DNA from: Flagellimonas sp. CMM7
GTDB taxonomy: Bacteria; Bacteroidota; Bacteroidia; Flavobacteriales; Flavobacteriaceae
NCBI RefSeq assembly: GCF_021390195.1
Contig: NZ_CP090003.1
Span: 2,220,001-2,284,000, forward strand
DNA: 64,000 nt
Direction: 5' to 3'
Below, piece by piece: positions 1 to 9,038 of the stretch. The first letter of the stretch is position 1. Each line of letters begins with the position of its first letter. The notes below the pieces were generated by a model, which made no database searches, was not told the DNA's origin, and was given only the letters and a program-made list of their open reading frames with translations. Both the position numbers and the translations under genes were made by a program.

Positions 1-2
1 CG

Positions 3-428
3 GTTGAAAAACTGTTGGAAACCAATATGGAGTTGTTGGAATCGATAGACGAAAGAGGTTCCACTCCTTTAATTCTGGCTACATACTACGAGCATGAAAA
101 AATTGCTGAACTATTGCTAAGAAAAGGAGCTAAGATTGATTCCAAAGATGGGTCGGGCAATACGGCATTAATGGGTGTATGTTTCAAAGGGTATACCAGT
201 ATAGCAAAATTGTTGATAGAAGCAGGAGCCAATGTTAACCAAACCAATGCTATGGGAGCCACCTGTTTAATTTATGCCGCTACGTTTAATCGAATTGAAA
301 TTGCCCAATTGCTCTTGGAAAATGGTGTGGATACTTCAACAAAGGATGCTAGAGGAAACACAGCCCTGGACCATGCCAAAATGCAAGGCATAAAACAACT
401 AATAGAACTACTGGAAACCAAGGGTTAA
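3..428 (+). CDS. Ankyrin-repeat protein (5' end outside window)
   Basis: The reading frame is open to the left edge, and the first visible codons (V-E-K-L-L-E) continue a helix, so the true start lies outside. About four ankyrin repeats are visible, each with the G-x-T-x-L consensus helix followed by I-A-x-L-L-L and a G-A/V-x-x-x turn; examples are GSTPLILAT, GNTALMGVC and GNTALDHAK. Ankyrin stacks are protein-binding scaffolds; no catalytic domain or partner is visible in this part. The Nudix gene follows after 12 bases on the same strand, so co-transcription is possible. The fold is clear, the function is unknown. Confidence 0.85.
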   Translation, partial: VEKLLETNMELLESIDERGSTPLILATYYEHEKIAELLLRKGAKIDSKDGSGNTALMGVCFKGYTSIAKLLIEAGANVNQTNAMGATCLIYAATFNRIEIAQLLLENGVDTSTKDARGNTALDHAKMQGIKQLIELLETKG

Positions 429-440
429 CAAACATATTTA

Positions 441-1064
441 ATGGACTCAAAAGAACAGCTCAATCTTGTTAAACGAATAAAGGCTATTTCTGAAACAGGT
501 TTGGTATATGCTACAGACCTTTACGCTAGGGAGCGCTATGAAGAACTAAAACAGATTAGCTTAAAGTTAATGGCCTATATGGCGGATTCCCCAATGGAGA
601 TCATTAGGGATTTCTTTATACCAGAGAAGGACTATCCCACTCCCAAAGTTGATGTTAGGGGTTTTGTTCTGAACGATAAGAATGAGATTTTGATGGCCAA
701 GGAAAGTGTGGATAGTAAATGGACCATTCCAGGAGGTTGGGCAGATATAGGGAATACACCTTCTGAAATCGCAGTTAAGGAAATTGAGGAAGAAACGGGA
801 ATAGAGACAGAAGCGATAAGACTTTTAGCGGTTTATGATAAACAGGTGCATCCGCATCCTCCTGAGCCATACTATATTTATAAGCTTATTTTCTTATGCC
901 GAATGAAGGGGGGAAAACTTAAGGCAGGTTTTGATATGCTTGGAGCCGATTTTTTTCCTTTGGATAATCTTCCAGAGCTTTCAAAAGATAGAATTTTGGA
1001 AGCCCAATTGAAGCATTTGTTCCAATTGACCAAATCTTCAGAATCTCAAGTTTATTTTGATTAA
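441..1064 (+). CDS. Nudix hydrolase with N-terminal NUDIX_N domain
   Basis: A 207-residue protein. Residues 1-60 form a helical region like the NUDIX_N domain found in front of some ADP-ribose/nucleotide-sugar pyrophosphatases. The Nudix domain follows, with its box at about residues 98-121 (GGWADIGNTPSEIAVKEIEE, then ETGI). The metal-binding EEETG core is intact. The first Glu of the consensus box (GX5E) reads Asn104 and the usual Arg of RE is Lys. The expected reaction is cleavage of a nucleoside diphosphate linked to another group; the substrate cannot be read from sequence. The nitrilase-family gene starts 5 bases after the stop, so the two are probably one transcript. Confidence 0.85.
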   Translation: MDSKEQLNLVKRIKAISETGLVYATDLYARERYEELKQISLKLMAYMADSPMEIIRDFFIPEKDYPTPKVDVRGFVLNDKNEILMAKESVDSKWTIPGGWADIGNTPSEIAVKEIEEETGIETEAIRLLAVYDKQVHPHPPEPYYIYKLIFLCRMKGGKLKAGFDMLGADFFPLDNLPELSKDRILEAQLKHLFQLTKSSESQVYFD

Positions 1065-1069
1065 AGGAA

Positions 1070-1846
1070 ATGTCACAATATCTCAACATAGCACTTATAC
1101 AATCACACTTGCTTTGGGAAAACCCGCGAGCAAATAGAGAAGCTTTCTCCAAAAAAATCACTTCTATTCCCCAAGATGTAGATTTAATTATTTTGCCAGA
1201 GATGTTCTCTACAGGGTTTACCATGAGCCCAAAGAACATTGAAGCCTCAGAGGGAGAAAAGACTTTAAAATGGATGCAGCAACAAGCAAAAAAGAGTAAT
1301 GTAGCTGTAGTTGGGAGTATAGTTTTTACAGAAAACAACCAAAACTTTAATAGATTGTTTTTTGTCTACCCAAATGGCGAATACGAGAGCTATGACAAAA
1401 AGCACACATTTACTCTAGCAGGGGAGGATAAAGTTTATAAAGCAGGAAACAGTAAATTAATAGTTGATTATAAAGGCTATAAAATCTGCCCTTTGGTCTG
1501 TTATGACCTTCGTTTTCCAGTATGGGCCAGAAATGTTGAGGATTATGACGTACTTATCTATGTTGCCAATTGGCCCAAACCACGCATTGCTGCTTGGGAT
1601 ACTCTTCTAAAAGCACGTGCCATAGAAAATATGTCTTATTGTATAGGGGTAAACCGAATTGGATTGGACGGATTAGGTTATGAATACTCTGGACATTCAG
1701 CGGTTTATGATGTTTTGGGAAATCAAACGGGATATTCTGAAAAGGAAGAAATTCTATATGCTACCTTGGATAAGGAGCATATTCATTCTACTAGAAAAAA
1801 ATTAAAATTTCTAGAAGACCGGGATCAATTTAGTCTGTTATCGTAA
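1070..1846 (+). CDS. Carbon-nitrogen hydrolase, omega-amidase (YafV/NIT2-like)
   Basis: A 258-residue single-domain nitrilase-superfamily amidase. The Glu-Lys-Cys triad is visible: E44 in ILPEMFSTGF, K110 in YDKKHTF, and C144 in PLVCYDLRFP. The CYDLRFP and WPKPR signatures match the YafV/NIT2 omega-amidase branch, which hydrolyses alpha-ketoglutaramate or alpha-ketosuccinamate left by glutamine or asparagine transaminases (metabolite repair). No signal peptide, so cytoplasmic. It follows the Nudix gene by 5 bases. Its 3' end overlaps the convergent lipoprotein gene by 17 bases. The omega-amidase assignment rests on family signatures, not on substrate evidence. Confidence 0.85.
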   Translation: MSQYLNIALIQSHLLWENPRANREAFSKKITSIPQDVDLIILPEMFSTGFTMSPKNIEASEGEKTLKWMQQQAKKSNVAVVGSIVFTENNQNFNRLFFVYPNGEYESYDKKHTFTLAGEDKVYKAGNSKLIVDYKGYKICPLVCYDLRFPVWARNVEDYDVLIYVANWPKPRIAAWDTLLKARAIENMSYCIGVNRIGLDGLGYEYSGHSAVYDVLGNQTGYSEKEEILYATLDKEHIHSTRKKLKFLEDRDQFSLLS

Positions 1847-3449
1847 AGGTCTGTTCCAACTCCCAGTTAGCACGCACGTCGATGACATCTGGATAATAAC
1901 TCACCTTTTCGGGCTGTAGTTTTTTAAGATAGCTTCCTGTGTCCCAAATACCATTTCCATTATCATCAAAAATAACCCGAATCATATACTTTCCTGGCTC
2001 TAAGTTATTAAACTCAAAGGCCTTTGGTACCGTTGCCACAAGTTCGCGCTGGATTTCTCCTTGCTCATTGGTCAATTGTACAATCAAAGGATAACTTACA
2101 TTGCCACCAATGTTTACCCGCAAGTTTCCATAATCTGCGTAGCTACCAACAGAAAAGTTATAATCCAAGGTATCACTTACCATCCCAAAAAAATCAGTGA
2201 CTGCTCCTGGTAAAAAAGCAAAACGATAACGCTGATTGGGTTCAACGTCAAAATCAAAATCAAACTTGTTATTGATAGAATCAAGAGTGTAGGTATAAGG
2301 AGCCAAGAGAGAGTCGTTGACCACTAATCCAACCTGTGAAGTATCTAAACGACTTAATGGGGTATTGCCAAGAATACTAAAAGAATCTTCAAAATTAAAT
2401 TTACCTCTAACGCTTGAGTTAAGTGCTATGGAGTCTAAAGGCAGTTTTCGGGTTTTAACCGTAAAAGTGTCAATTTCTTCAAGTTTTTCATTGCTAACTT
2501 TAAAAATAATTGAATCCAAATCGGTTGGAGTAAACCAATAATGCAATGTATCCTTTTCCCTATCTTTTAAAAGTACTGTTTTGACTGAATCTGGCAGAAT
2601 GGTCAAGGGCTCAATTTTAATATCTCTATGGTCCCCTTGATATCCGAATAAAATATGGTTTTTGGCCACATAGCTGGGAACGGAAATATTATACCCTGGT
2701 TCTTCCAGAAATAGATTCAATAAATAAATGGAATCTGTTGGTATGGTAATCGTGTCTTTTAAAAAACCAATCTTATCCTGTCTTTGATCAAAGAGGTTAT
2801 TTTTATTTAAATCCTTAATCCCTACCATAACATATTTACCTGCCTTTAAATTTTTAAGCTCAAAAAATGGAAGACTGTCCAATGTATTGGTAATATAATT
2901 AGGGGGACTTTTATAGATGGTGGAATCTGTATAGGCAGTATCTAACTCATACAACATTACACTTATAAACTGATCTGCTTTGCGGTTGAATGCGTCTTTT
3001 ACGGCTCCAGATACGCTTAAAGAATCAATATAGGAGCCTGTTGAAAAAACGTATGTTAGAAAACTATTGGGGTTTCCTTCATTATGATCAACGATACTCT
3101 GACCAAAATTAAGTGTATATGTAGTGTTTTCTTTTAGGGTGTCCTTAAGAATAACTTCAATATACTTGCTTGCTCCGCCCAACGGTCTTACTTCAGGAAG
3201 GTTCTTTAGTGGGGGTGATACAATAAGCTGATTCTGGACATCCTCCAGCTTTATATATTCATCAAAATACAAACGTATTTTTTTGGCTTTAAAATTGGTG
3301 GTAAAATTGTCAGGCTCGGTACGCAAGAGCTCCGGTGGAGTTTTATCTTCTGGTCCCCCTGTTGGATTTCCTCTTTTAGCGCATTGCCAAAGTGCCAAAC
3401 CTATTAAGGTAAGAAAGATATAGCTTAGTAGTTTTTTTAGGTATTGCAT
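1830..3449 (-). CDS. Lipoprotein with Big_5 (Ig-like) domain
   Basis: A 539-residue envelope protein conserved in Bacteroidota. I take the ATG at 3449 (MQYLKKLLSY) because it begins directly with a hydrophobic signal segment ending in W-Q-C; an upstream in-frame start would add ten residues. The mature N-terminus, AKRGNPTGGPEDKTPPE, is followed by an Ig-like bacterial domain (about residues 30-130) typical of the Big_5 family. The C-terminal third has a prealbumin-like stretch with an acidic DDNGNGIWDTG turn. No enzymatic motif is visible. It is likely outer-membrane anchored; function unknown. Its stop overlaps the amidase gene tail to tail. Confidence 0.8.
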   Translation of the reverse strand: MQYLKKLLSYIFLTLIGLALWQCAKRGNPTGGPEDKTPPELLRTEPDNFTTNFKAKKIRLYFDEYIKLEDVQNQLIVSPPLKNLPEVRPLGGASKYIEVILKDTLKENTTYTLNFGQSIVDHNEGNPNSFLTYVFSTGSYIDSLSVSGAVKDAFNRKADQFISVMLYELDTAYTDSTIYKSPPNYITNTLDSLPFFELKNLKAGKYVMVGIKDLNKNNLFDQRQDKIGFLKDTITIPTDSIYLLNLFLEEPGYNISVPSYVAKNHILFGYQGDHRDIKIEPLTILPDSVKTVLLKDREKDTLHYWFTPTDLDSIIFKVSNEKLEEIDTFTVKTRKLPLDSIALNSSVRGKFNFEDSFSILGNTPLSRLDTSQVGLVVNDSLLAPYTYTLDSINNKFDFDFDVEPNQRYRFAFLPGAVTDFFGMVSDTLDYNFSVGSYADYGNLRVNIGGNVSYPLIVQLTNEQGEIQRELVATVPKAFEFNNLEPGKYMIRVIFDDNGNGIWDTGSYLKKLQPEKVSYYPDVIDVRANWELEQTFTITD

Positions 3450-3520
3450 GTTAAAAACTAGTCTGGAACAAAGAAACAACTAATTTAAAAATTGGAAACA
3501 AGCATTAATAAAATTTAACC

Positions 3521-4225
3521 TCATGGAACAACGGCGATGCTCAGAACCGAAATGTCAATATTTCCAATTTGGTGAAGTTTTTTTGCGCAAGCCTCAATAG
3601 TAGCACCAGTGGTAATAACATCATCGACCAACAAAACATGATTAAAATCCATTTTGGAAGAAGTATTCAATTGAAAAACTTCTTTTGTGTTCTCCCAACG
3701 TAATTGCCTATCCTTTTTTGTCTGTGTTTTTGTGTTGATGATTTTGGTAAGCACATCATCTCTATAATCTGCTTTGATGGATGCAGCAATGTTTTTGGCA
3801 AACAGAGCTACTTGGTTATATCCTCTTTTCTTTATCTTTTTTGGGTGTAAGGGCACTGGAATTACCACATCAACATTTTGTAGCATTTCCTCATTTTCCA
3901 AAAAGGAACCGCACCAATCCCCAAAAAACACCCCTATTTGCTCTTGATTTTTATATTTTAAATGGTGTAACAGGTTTTTTACAACACCATTTTTGGTAAA
4001 AAACACGAAAGAAGCTGCTTTTTTTATAGGAATTCTCCCATAAAATATAAGATCTACTGGGTTCTCATCAGCATAGTTGTAATCGGTGAGTGGTAATTCA
4101 TGTCGACAAACGGTACATAAAATGCTTTCTCCTCTAGATAATTGTGCATTACAACCAAAACAGACCAATGGCAATAGGATGTTGTTAATATCGTTTAGTA
4201 TCTTAGCCAACCTTTTTATATTCAA
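3521..4225 (-). CDS. comF: ComF family phosphoribosyltransferase-like protein
   Basis: A 234-residue ComFC-type protein. The N-terminus has a four-cysteine zinc ribbon (C22-x2-C25, C37-x2-C40). The C-terminus has the PRPP-binding loop LLVDDVITTGAT at about residues 198-209, and the K-K-R-G-Y-N-Q segment typical of the family lies between them. ComF proteins act in the cytoplasm in DNA uptake during transformation in several bacteria; the reaction is not established. No ATG is available between the upstream in-frame stop and the conserved region, so TTG at 4225 is the likely start. It is divergent from the coiled-coil membrane protein gene, 33 bases away. Confidence 0.85.
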   Translation of the reverse strand: MNIKRLAKILNDINNILLPLVCFGCNAQLSRGESILCTVCRHELPLTDYNYADENPVDLIFYGRIPIKKAASFVFFTKNGVVKNLLHHLKYKNQEQIGVFFGDWCGSFLENEEMLQNVDVVIPVPLHPKKIKKRGYNQVALFAKNIAASIKADYRDDVLTKIINTKTQTKKDRQLRWENTKEVFQLNTSSKMDFNHVLLVDDVITTGATIEACAKKLHQIGNIDISVLSIAVVP

Positions 4226-4258
4226 ATCTTATTGCATATTATAGTAGTGTATTAACCC

Positions 4259-5155
4259 ATGGATGCCCAGGATAACAATTTCAACTACAAGATTATTTTT
4301 GCAGCACTAGTTGCTGTAATTGTGGGTATTTTAATAGCCTTCTACTACAGTTATGCGCAGTCCAATAATCAAATGTCTTTTTTAGAGCAGGAAAAATCTC
4401 TTCTGGTGAAGGATTTAACACTCATGAAGGCAGAGGTAGATCGATTGTCTGGACTTAATGAGGTTAATGATATCGAGTTGCAGACTTCACGATTCAAGGT
4501 ACGACAATTATTGGACTCAGTAGGCCGTCTGAATTTCAGCATTACCAAATTAAAAGAAACTCGTAAAGAGCTTCGTATGCTGGAGGTTAAGTTTGATAGT
4601 TTAAAACTCAAGAATAATTTTCTTAGGTACAACAATAGCTTAATGGCCAGTAGGTTTGAAGAAACGCGAAAGCAGTTGGAAGATGCAAGAGGAAGGGCAA
4701 ACAACATGGAGCAAGCAGAGTCTTTATTGCGTGAAACCAATAAAGAACTTAGCAGAGAACTTAAAATTAAAAGCTATTTAAAACTACAAGATGCCGAGGG
4801 CAGTGGTTTTAGATTAAGAGCAGGAAGACCTTTAAAAACCAATAAAGCTTCAACCATTGAAAAATTAAGAGGTTGCGTCACCATTTTAAGTGATGAAACC
4901 GAAAATGGGGATGTAAAAGTACTTTACCTACAGTTTTTAGGCCCTAATATGGCTGTTATAGAAGACAATGCCAGTACTATTTCGGTTAGTGGTAACACCT
5001 ACAGCAAAAAAGTGGAAATCGTTTACACAGGAAAAGAGATCAGTGTTTGTGACGCTATTACGGTTCCTGAAGCATCCTTGCAAGAGGGAATTTATACCCT
5101 TAACGTTTTTGAGGACGAAAGACTTCTCGCTTCTACAGAATTTCAGTTGAAATAA
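4259..5155 (+). CDS. Membrane-anchored coiled-coil protein
   Basis: A 298-residue protein of unknown function. It has a short cytoplasmic N-terminus, one transmembrane helix at about residues 11-32, then a long heptad-rich coiled coil (about 36-165) with many Leu/Lys/Glu/Arg residues. The C-terminal region (about 175-298) is predicted beta-rich. The topology is that of a type II membrane protein with its coil and C-domain in the periplasm. Homologues are often labelled chromosome-partitioning-like because of the coil, which is weak evidence. It ends 36 bases before glyS on the same strand. I do not assign a function. Confidence 0.75.
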   Translation: MDAQDNNFNYKIIFAALVAVIVGILIAFYYSYAQSNNQMSFLEQEKSLLVKDLTLMKAEVDRLSGLNEVNDIELQTSRFKVRQLLDSVGRLNFSITKLKETRKELRMLEVKFDSLKLKNNFLRYNNSLMASRFEETRKQLEDARGRANNMEQAESLLRETNKELSRELKIKSYLKLQDAEGSGFRLRAGRPLKTNKASTIEKLRGCVTILSDETENGDVKVLYLQFLGPNMAVIEDNASTISVSGNTYSKKVEIVYTGKEISVCDAITVPEASLQEGIYTLNVFEDERLLASTEFQLK

Positions 5156-5191
5156 ATCACTTCTTTTAGGGTAAAATTCTATTTTTGCCCA

Positions 5192-6733
5192 ATGGCAAAT
5201 CAGGAAGACATTTTTAAGAAGGTTATCTCTCATGCAAAGGAATATGGATATGTGTTCCAATCCAGTGAGATTTATGATGGACTCAGTGCAGTGTATGACT
5301 ATGCGCAGAATGGAGCTGAGCTAAAGAAGAATATTCGCGAATATTGGTGGCAGGCCATGGTTCAGCTCAATGACAACATTGTTGGGATTGATGCCGCCAT
5401 TTTTATGCATCCTACTACTTGGAAGGCATCTGGGCACGTTGATGCTTTTAACGACCCATTAATAGATAACAAAGATTCCAAAAAAAGATATCGCGCAGAT
5501 GTTTTGGTTGAAGATTATGTAGCCAAGATAGAAGCTAAAATAGATAAAGAAGTTGCTAAAGCAGCCAAACGCTTTGGGGACAGTTTTGATAAAAAACAAT
5601 TTTTGGAAACCAATCAGCGCGTAGTTGACTACAAAGCTAAAGGAGATGGTATTCTAAAACGCTTGGGCAAATCTTTAGAAAATGAAGATTTGGTTGACGT
5701 AAAGGCACTGATTGAAGAATTGGAAATTGCCTGTCCACTTTCAGGTTCTAAAAACTGGACAGATGTTAAACAGTTCAATTTAATGTTTGGCACTAAGTTA
5801 GGAGCTTCTGCAGATAGCGCAATGGACCTTTACCTGCGCCCGGAAACGGCTCAAGGTATTTTTGTAAATTTTTTAAATGTTCAGAAGACGGGTCGAATGA
5901 AGATTCCCTTCGGAATTGCCCAAACCGGAAAGGCGTTTCGTAACGAGATTGTTGCGCGCCAGTTCATTTTCCGTATGCGGGAGTTTGAACAGATGGAAAT
6001 GCAATACTTTATTAAACCGGGCACGCAACAGGAATGGTATGAAAAATGGAAGGAAAAGCGAATGAACTGGCATCTCTCATTAGGTATGGGAGAAGATAAT
6101 TATCGTTTTCACGATCATGAAAAGTTAGCACATTATGCAGATGCTGCCGCTGATATTGAATTTAAATTCCCTTTCGGATTCAAAGAGTTGGAAGGGATTC
6201 ATTCCCGAACGGATTTTGATCTAAGTCAGCATGAAAAATTTTCTGGTAAAAAACTTCAATATTTTGACCCCGAAGAAAACAAAAGTTATGTTCCTTATGT
6301 CTTGGAAACTTCAATAGGGTTAGATCGAATGTTTTTGGCGGTATTTTCCAATTCATTGCAAGAAGAAGAACTGGAAAACGGAACAACAAGAACAGTACTA
6401 AAACTTCCAGCAGTATTGGCGCCGACCAAAGCTGCGATTCTTCCTCTTTTAAAACGAGACGGACTACCAGAAGTCGCCCACAAACTTGTGGATGAGCTTA
6501 AATGGGATTTTAACGTGGTCTATGATGAAAAAGATGCGGTGGGTCGTCGTTACCGTCGTCAAGATGCTGCAGGAACTCCATTCTGCATTACTGTAGATCA
6601 TCAAACTTTAGAGGATGAAACTGTCACTATTCGTCATAGAGATACAATGGAGCAACAACGTGTGTCATTATCTGAAGTAAAAGAAATTATTGCAAAGGAG
6701 GTTGATATGCGATACTGGTTACAACGCATTTAA
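5192..6733 (+). CDS. glyS: Glycine--tRNA ligase (dimeric type)
   Basis: A 513-residue class II aminoacyl-tRNA synthetase that charges tRNA-Gly. Motif 2 is in FRNEIVARQFIFRMREFEQM, with the QMEMQYFI continuation typical of the alpha2 enzyme. Motif 3 is SIGLDRMFLAVF. A C-terminal anticodon-binding domain covers about the last 110 residues (APTKAAILPLL onward). Length fits the single-polypeptide alpha2 enzyme rather than the split alpha2beta2 glyQ/glyS form. The insertion near residues 95-150 is lysine-rich. A TATTTTTG box at 5180-5187 ends only 4 bases before the ATG, which would give an almost leaderless mRNA if used. The gene is convergent with fhs, 21 bases apart. Confidence 0.95.
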   Translation: MANQEDIFKKVISHAKEYGYVFQSSEIYDGLSAVYDYAQNGAELKKNIREYWWQAMVQLNDNIVGIDAAIFMHPTTWKASGHVDAFNDPLIDNKDSKKRYRADVLVEDYVAKIEAKIDKEVAKAAKRFGDSFDKKQFLETNQRVVDYKAKGDGILKRLGKSLENEDLVDVKALIEELEIACPLSGSKNWTDVKQFNLMFGTKLGASADSAMDLYLRPETAQGIFVNFLNVQKTGRMKIPFGIAQTGKAFRNEIVARQFIFRMREFEQMEMQYFIKPGTQQEWYEKWKEKRMNWHLSLGMGEDNYRFHDHEKLAHYADAAADIEFKFPFGFKELEGIHSRTDFDLSQHEKFSGKKLQYFDPEENKSYVPYVLETSIGLDRMFLAVFSNSLQEEELENGTTRTVLKLPAVLAPTKAAILPLLKRDGLPEVAHKLVDELKWDFNVVYDEKDAVGRRYRRQDAAGTPFCITVDHQTLEDETVTIRHRDTMEQQRVSLSEVKEIIAKEVDMRYWLQRI

Positions 6734-6754
6734 TCAAGCGAGTTGTCCTGTAAG

Positions 6755-8422
6755 CTAAAACAACCCGGTGATTTCACCATCCTCGTTAACATCTATACCT
6801 TCAGATGAAGGGTGCGCAGGCAAGCCCGGCATTCGCATGATGTCACCAGTAATTGGGACCAGAAACCCGGCACCAACGGCTATTTCAATTTCTCTGACAG
6901 TAATGATAAAGTCTTTTGGTCGTCCCAAAAGTTTGGGATTATCTGATAGCGATTTTTGGGTCTTTGCAATACAAACGGGTAAATGATCTAAGCCCAAATT
7001 GGAGATTTTTTTCAAATGGGCTTTCGCTTTTGAAGTATAATCTACATGTTCCGCACCATAAATTTCGGTGGCAATAGTGCTAATTTTATCCATAACACTG
7101 GAATTCCAATCATACAAAGGCTTAAAATCCGAAGCATTGGACTCCACTACGTCAATGACATGTTGTGCCAATTCTTCTGCACCTTCGCCGCCTTTGGCCC
7201 AAACTTCGGCCAAGGCCACTCGAATACCTTTGGATGATGCCAGTTGTTTAATTACCTCAATTTCAGCATCCGTATCGGTAACAAACTTGTTAATGGCAAT
7301 CACAGGAACTATATTAAATTTTGCAATATTCTCCAGATGTTTTTCCAAGTTGGGCAGGCCTTTTTTAAGAGCCTCTACATTGGGTTCAGTTAGGGACTTG
7401 ATATCTGCCCCACCATGATACTTAAGAGCGCGTATGGTAGCCGTAAGAACAACCACTTTCGGTTTTAAACCGGCACTCTGGCATTTGATGTCAAAAAACT
7501 TTTCAGCCCCCAAATCAAATCCAAAACCAGCTTCGGTAACGGTATATTCAGAGTAAGACATGCCCATTCGGGTAGCAATTACGGAGTTGGTTCCTTGCGC
7601 AATATTGGCAAACGGCCCTCCATGGATAATTGCAGGATTCCCTTCTATGGTCTGCACTAAATTGGGCTTAACGGCATCTTTGAGCAATGCGGTCATGGCA
7701 CCTTCGGCTTTAAGGTCTTTGGCGTAAATAGGCTCTTTATCAAATGTATAGCCTATGAAAATGTTCCCTAGGCGCTCTTTTAGGTCACTTAGATTTTCAG
7801 CCAAACAAAGAATAGCCATAATTTCGGATGCAGCAGTAATATCAAAACCGGTTTCCCTGGGCACTCCAGAAGTGGTTCCTCCCAGACCTACAATAACATG
7901 ACGTAGGGAACGGTCGTTCATGTCCATAACTCGTTTCCAGCCAATGGTCCTTGGATCTAAGCGCAAAGATCTTGTCTTGCTTTGAATATTGTTGTCAATT
8001 ACTGCGGACAAGAGGTTATGGGCCTTTTCAATGGCGGCAAAGTCACCCGTAAAGTGGAGATTTATGTCCTCCATGGGGAGCACTTGAGAATACCCACCTC
8101 CAGTGGCGCCACCTTTTATTCCAAAAACAGGCCCCAAAGAAGGTTCCCGTAGAACGACAGTGGTCTTTTTGTTTAATCGATTTAAACCTTCGGTCAGTCC
8201 AATGGACATGGTTGTTTTTCCTTCTCCCGCTGGCGTCGGAGAAATGGCTGAAACCAGGATAAGATGGCTTTTGTCCAAATTCTTCTTGTCAATCGCCTCT
8301 AAAGGTAACTTAGCTTTATATTTACCATACATTTCAATGTTATCAGGATCTACTCCAAATTTTTTTGCAATTGTTGAAATGGGTTGAAGTGTTATGCCTT
8401 TGGCAATTTGCAGATCGTTCAT
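6755..8422 (-). CDS. fhs: Formate--tetrahydrofolate ligase
   Basis: A 555-residue protein that makes 10-formyl-tetrahydrofolate from formate, THF and ATP in one-carbon metabolism. The P-loop TPAGEGKTT lies at residues 63-71, followed by the REPSLGPVFGIKGGATGGG segment highly conserved in the family. EGNPAIIHGGPFANIAQGTNS and the C-terminal GDIMRMPGLPA are also present. Full length for the family, no signal peptide. The upstream region carries a 23-bp motif (8479-8501) that recurs in front of the VPS10-type gene. It stands alone between glyS (convergent) and a DUF4442 gene. Confidence 0.96.
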   Translation of the reverse strand: MNDLQIAKGITLQPISTIAKKFGVDPDNIEMYGKYKAKLPLEAIDKKNLDKSHLILVSAISPTPAGEGKTTMSIGLTEGLNRLNKKTTVVLREPSLGPVFGIKGGATGGGYSQVLPMEDINLHFTGDFAAIEKAHNLLSAVIDNNIQSKTRSLRLDPRTIGWKRVMDMNDRSLRHVIVGLGGTTSGVPRETGFDITAASEIMAILCLAENLSDLKERLGNIFIGYTFDKEPIYAKDLKAEGAMTALLKDAVKPNLVQTIEGNPAIIHGGPFANIAQGTNSVIATRMGMSYSEYTVTEAGFGFDLGAEKFFDIKCQSAGLKPKVVVLTATIRALKYHGGADIKSLTEPNVEALKKGLPNLEKHLENIAKFNIVPVIAINKFVTDTDAEIEVIKQLASSKGIRVALAEVWAKGGEGAEELAQHVIDVVESNASDFKPLYDWNSSVMDKISTIATEIYGAEHVDYTSKAKAHLKKISNLGLDHLPVCIAKTQKSLSDNPKLLGRPKDFIITVREIEIAVGAGFLVPITGDIMRMPGLPAHPSSEGIDVNEDGEITGLF

Positions 8423-8478
8423 TGAAAGGTGTTTTGAGTTAATTCCGAAGGCCTAAAAAAGCACTTCGTTTTACGACA

Positions 8479-8501
8479 TACAATATACTATAATCAAGTG
8501 A
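8479..8501 (-). promoter_or_regulatory. 23-bp upstream motif, copy 1 (fhs)
   Basis: On the minus strand this reads TCACTTGATTATAGTATATT plus GTA, starting 57 bases before the fhs ATG. It matches 21 of 23 positions with 13894-13916, which lies 59 bases before another minus-strand start codon. The shared distance to the start suggests a promoter or an operator; the TATATTG part resembles a shortened TAnnTTTG box. Confidence 0.5.
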
Positions 8502-8505
8502 TTAT

Positions 8506-9030
8506 TTAAGCTCGTTTGTTTTCCCTTTTCTTTTTAAAATAGGTTTTATCGGCTATATAAATAGTTTTCTCAACCCGGCAATAGACTATGGTTTGATCCT
8601 GGTTGGTGAGTGAGGTGGTTTTAAGAATCTCCATTTCATTATTATGGGCGACATGGTTTCTGATTTCGTCCAGTTCTTTAAGGGTGTAGGTGAAGTTGGC
8701 ATATAGGTTTTCCTTTGCCGGACGTTTAAAAAATACTTCTGCTGATTTATCCCAAACCACGAAGTCTGTACCCAGCAAATTGATTAATTGCACCATAGGA
8801 ATTGGGTCCACTGCTGAAAACATACTACCTCCAAAAATAGAATTAACGTAGTTTCTGTTTTTGTATGTAATAGGAAGTTTTATTGTAATATTTAATAGAT
8901 CTTCAGAAACATGAATGATCCTTCCTGTACTTCTGCGATACATTGGAGATAGGTTAAAACCATATTTAAAGAGGGTATGTTTTTTAACAAACTTGGATCC
9001 TACCTCTGCTAAATTTTGATATAACGACAT
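8506..9030 (-). CDS. DUF4442 hotdog-fold protein
   Basis: A 174-residue protein resembling the DUF4442 family of putative hotdog-fold thioesterases. Visible family traits are the N-terminal helix with NLSPMYRRSTGRI, the NRNYVNSIFGGSMFSAVDPI segment that would form the central hotdog helix, and a basic C-terminal tail (KKKRENKRA). No catalytic residue can be named with confidence. No signal peptide, so probably cytoplasmic. It lies 8 bases downstream of the DUF1287 gene on the same strand, so they may be co-transcribed. Confidence 0.7.
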   Translation of the reverse strand: MSLYQNLAEVGSKFVKKHTLFKYGFNLSPMYRRSTGRIIHVSEDLLNITIKLPITYKNRNYVNSIFGGSMFSAVDPIPMVQLINLLGTDFVVWDKSAEVFFKRPAKENLYANFTYTLKELDEIRNHVAHNNEMEILKTTSLTNQDQTIVYCRVEKTIYIADKTYFKKKRENKRA

Positions 9031-9038
9031 CTGATTTT

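Noticed and set aside
919..1338. 139-residue minus-strand frame over the Nudix/amidase junction
   Set aside because: It is a shadow of two well-supported plus-strand genes.
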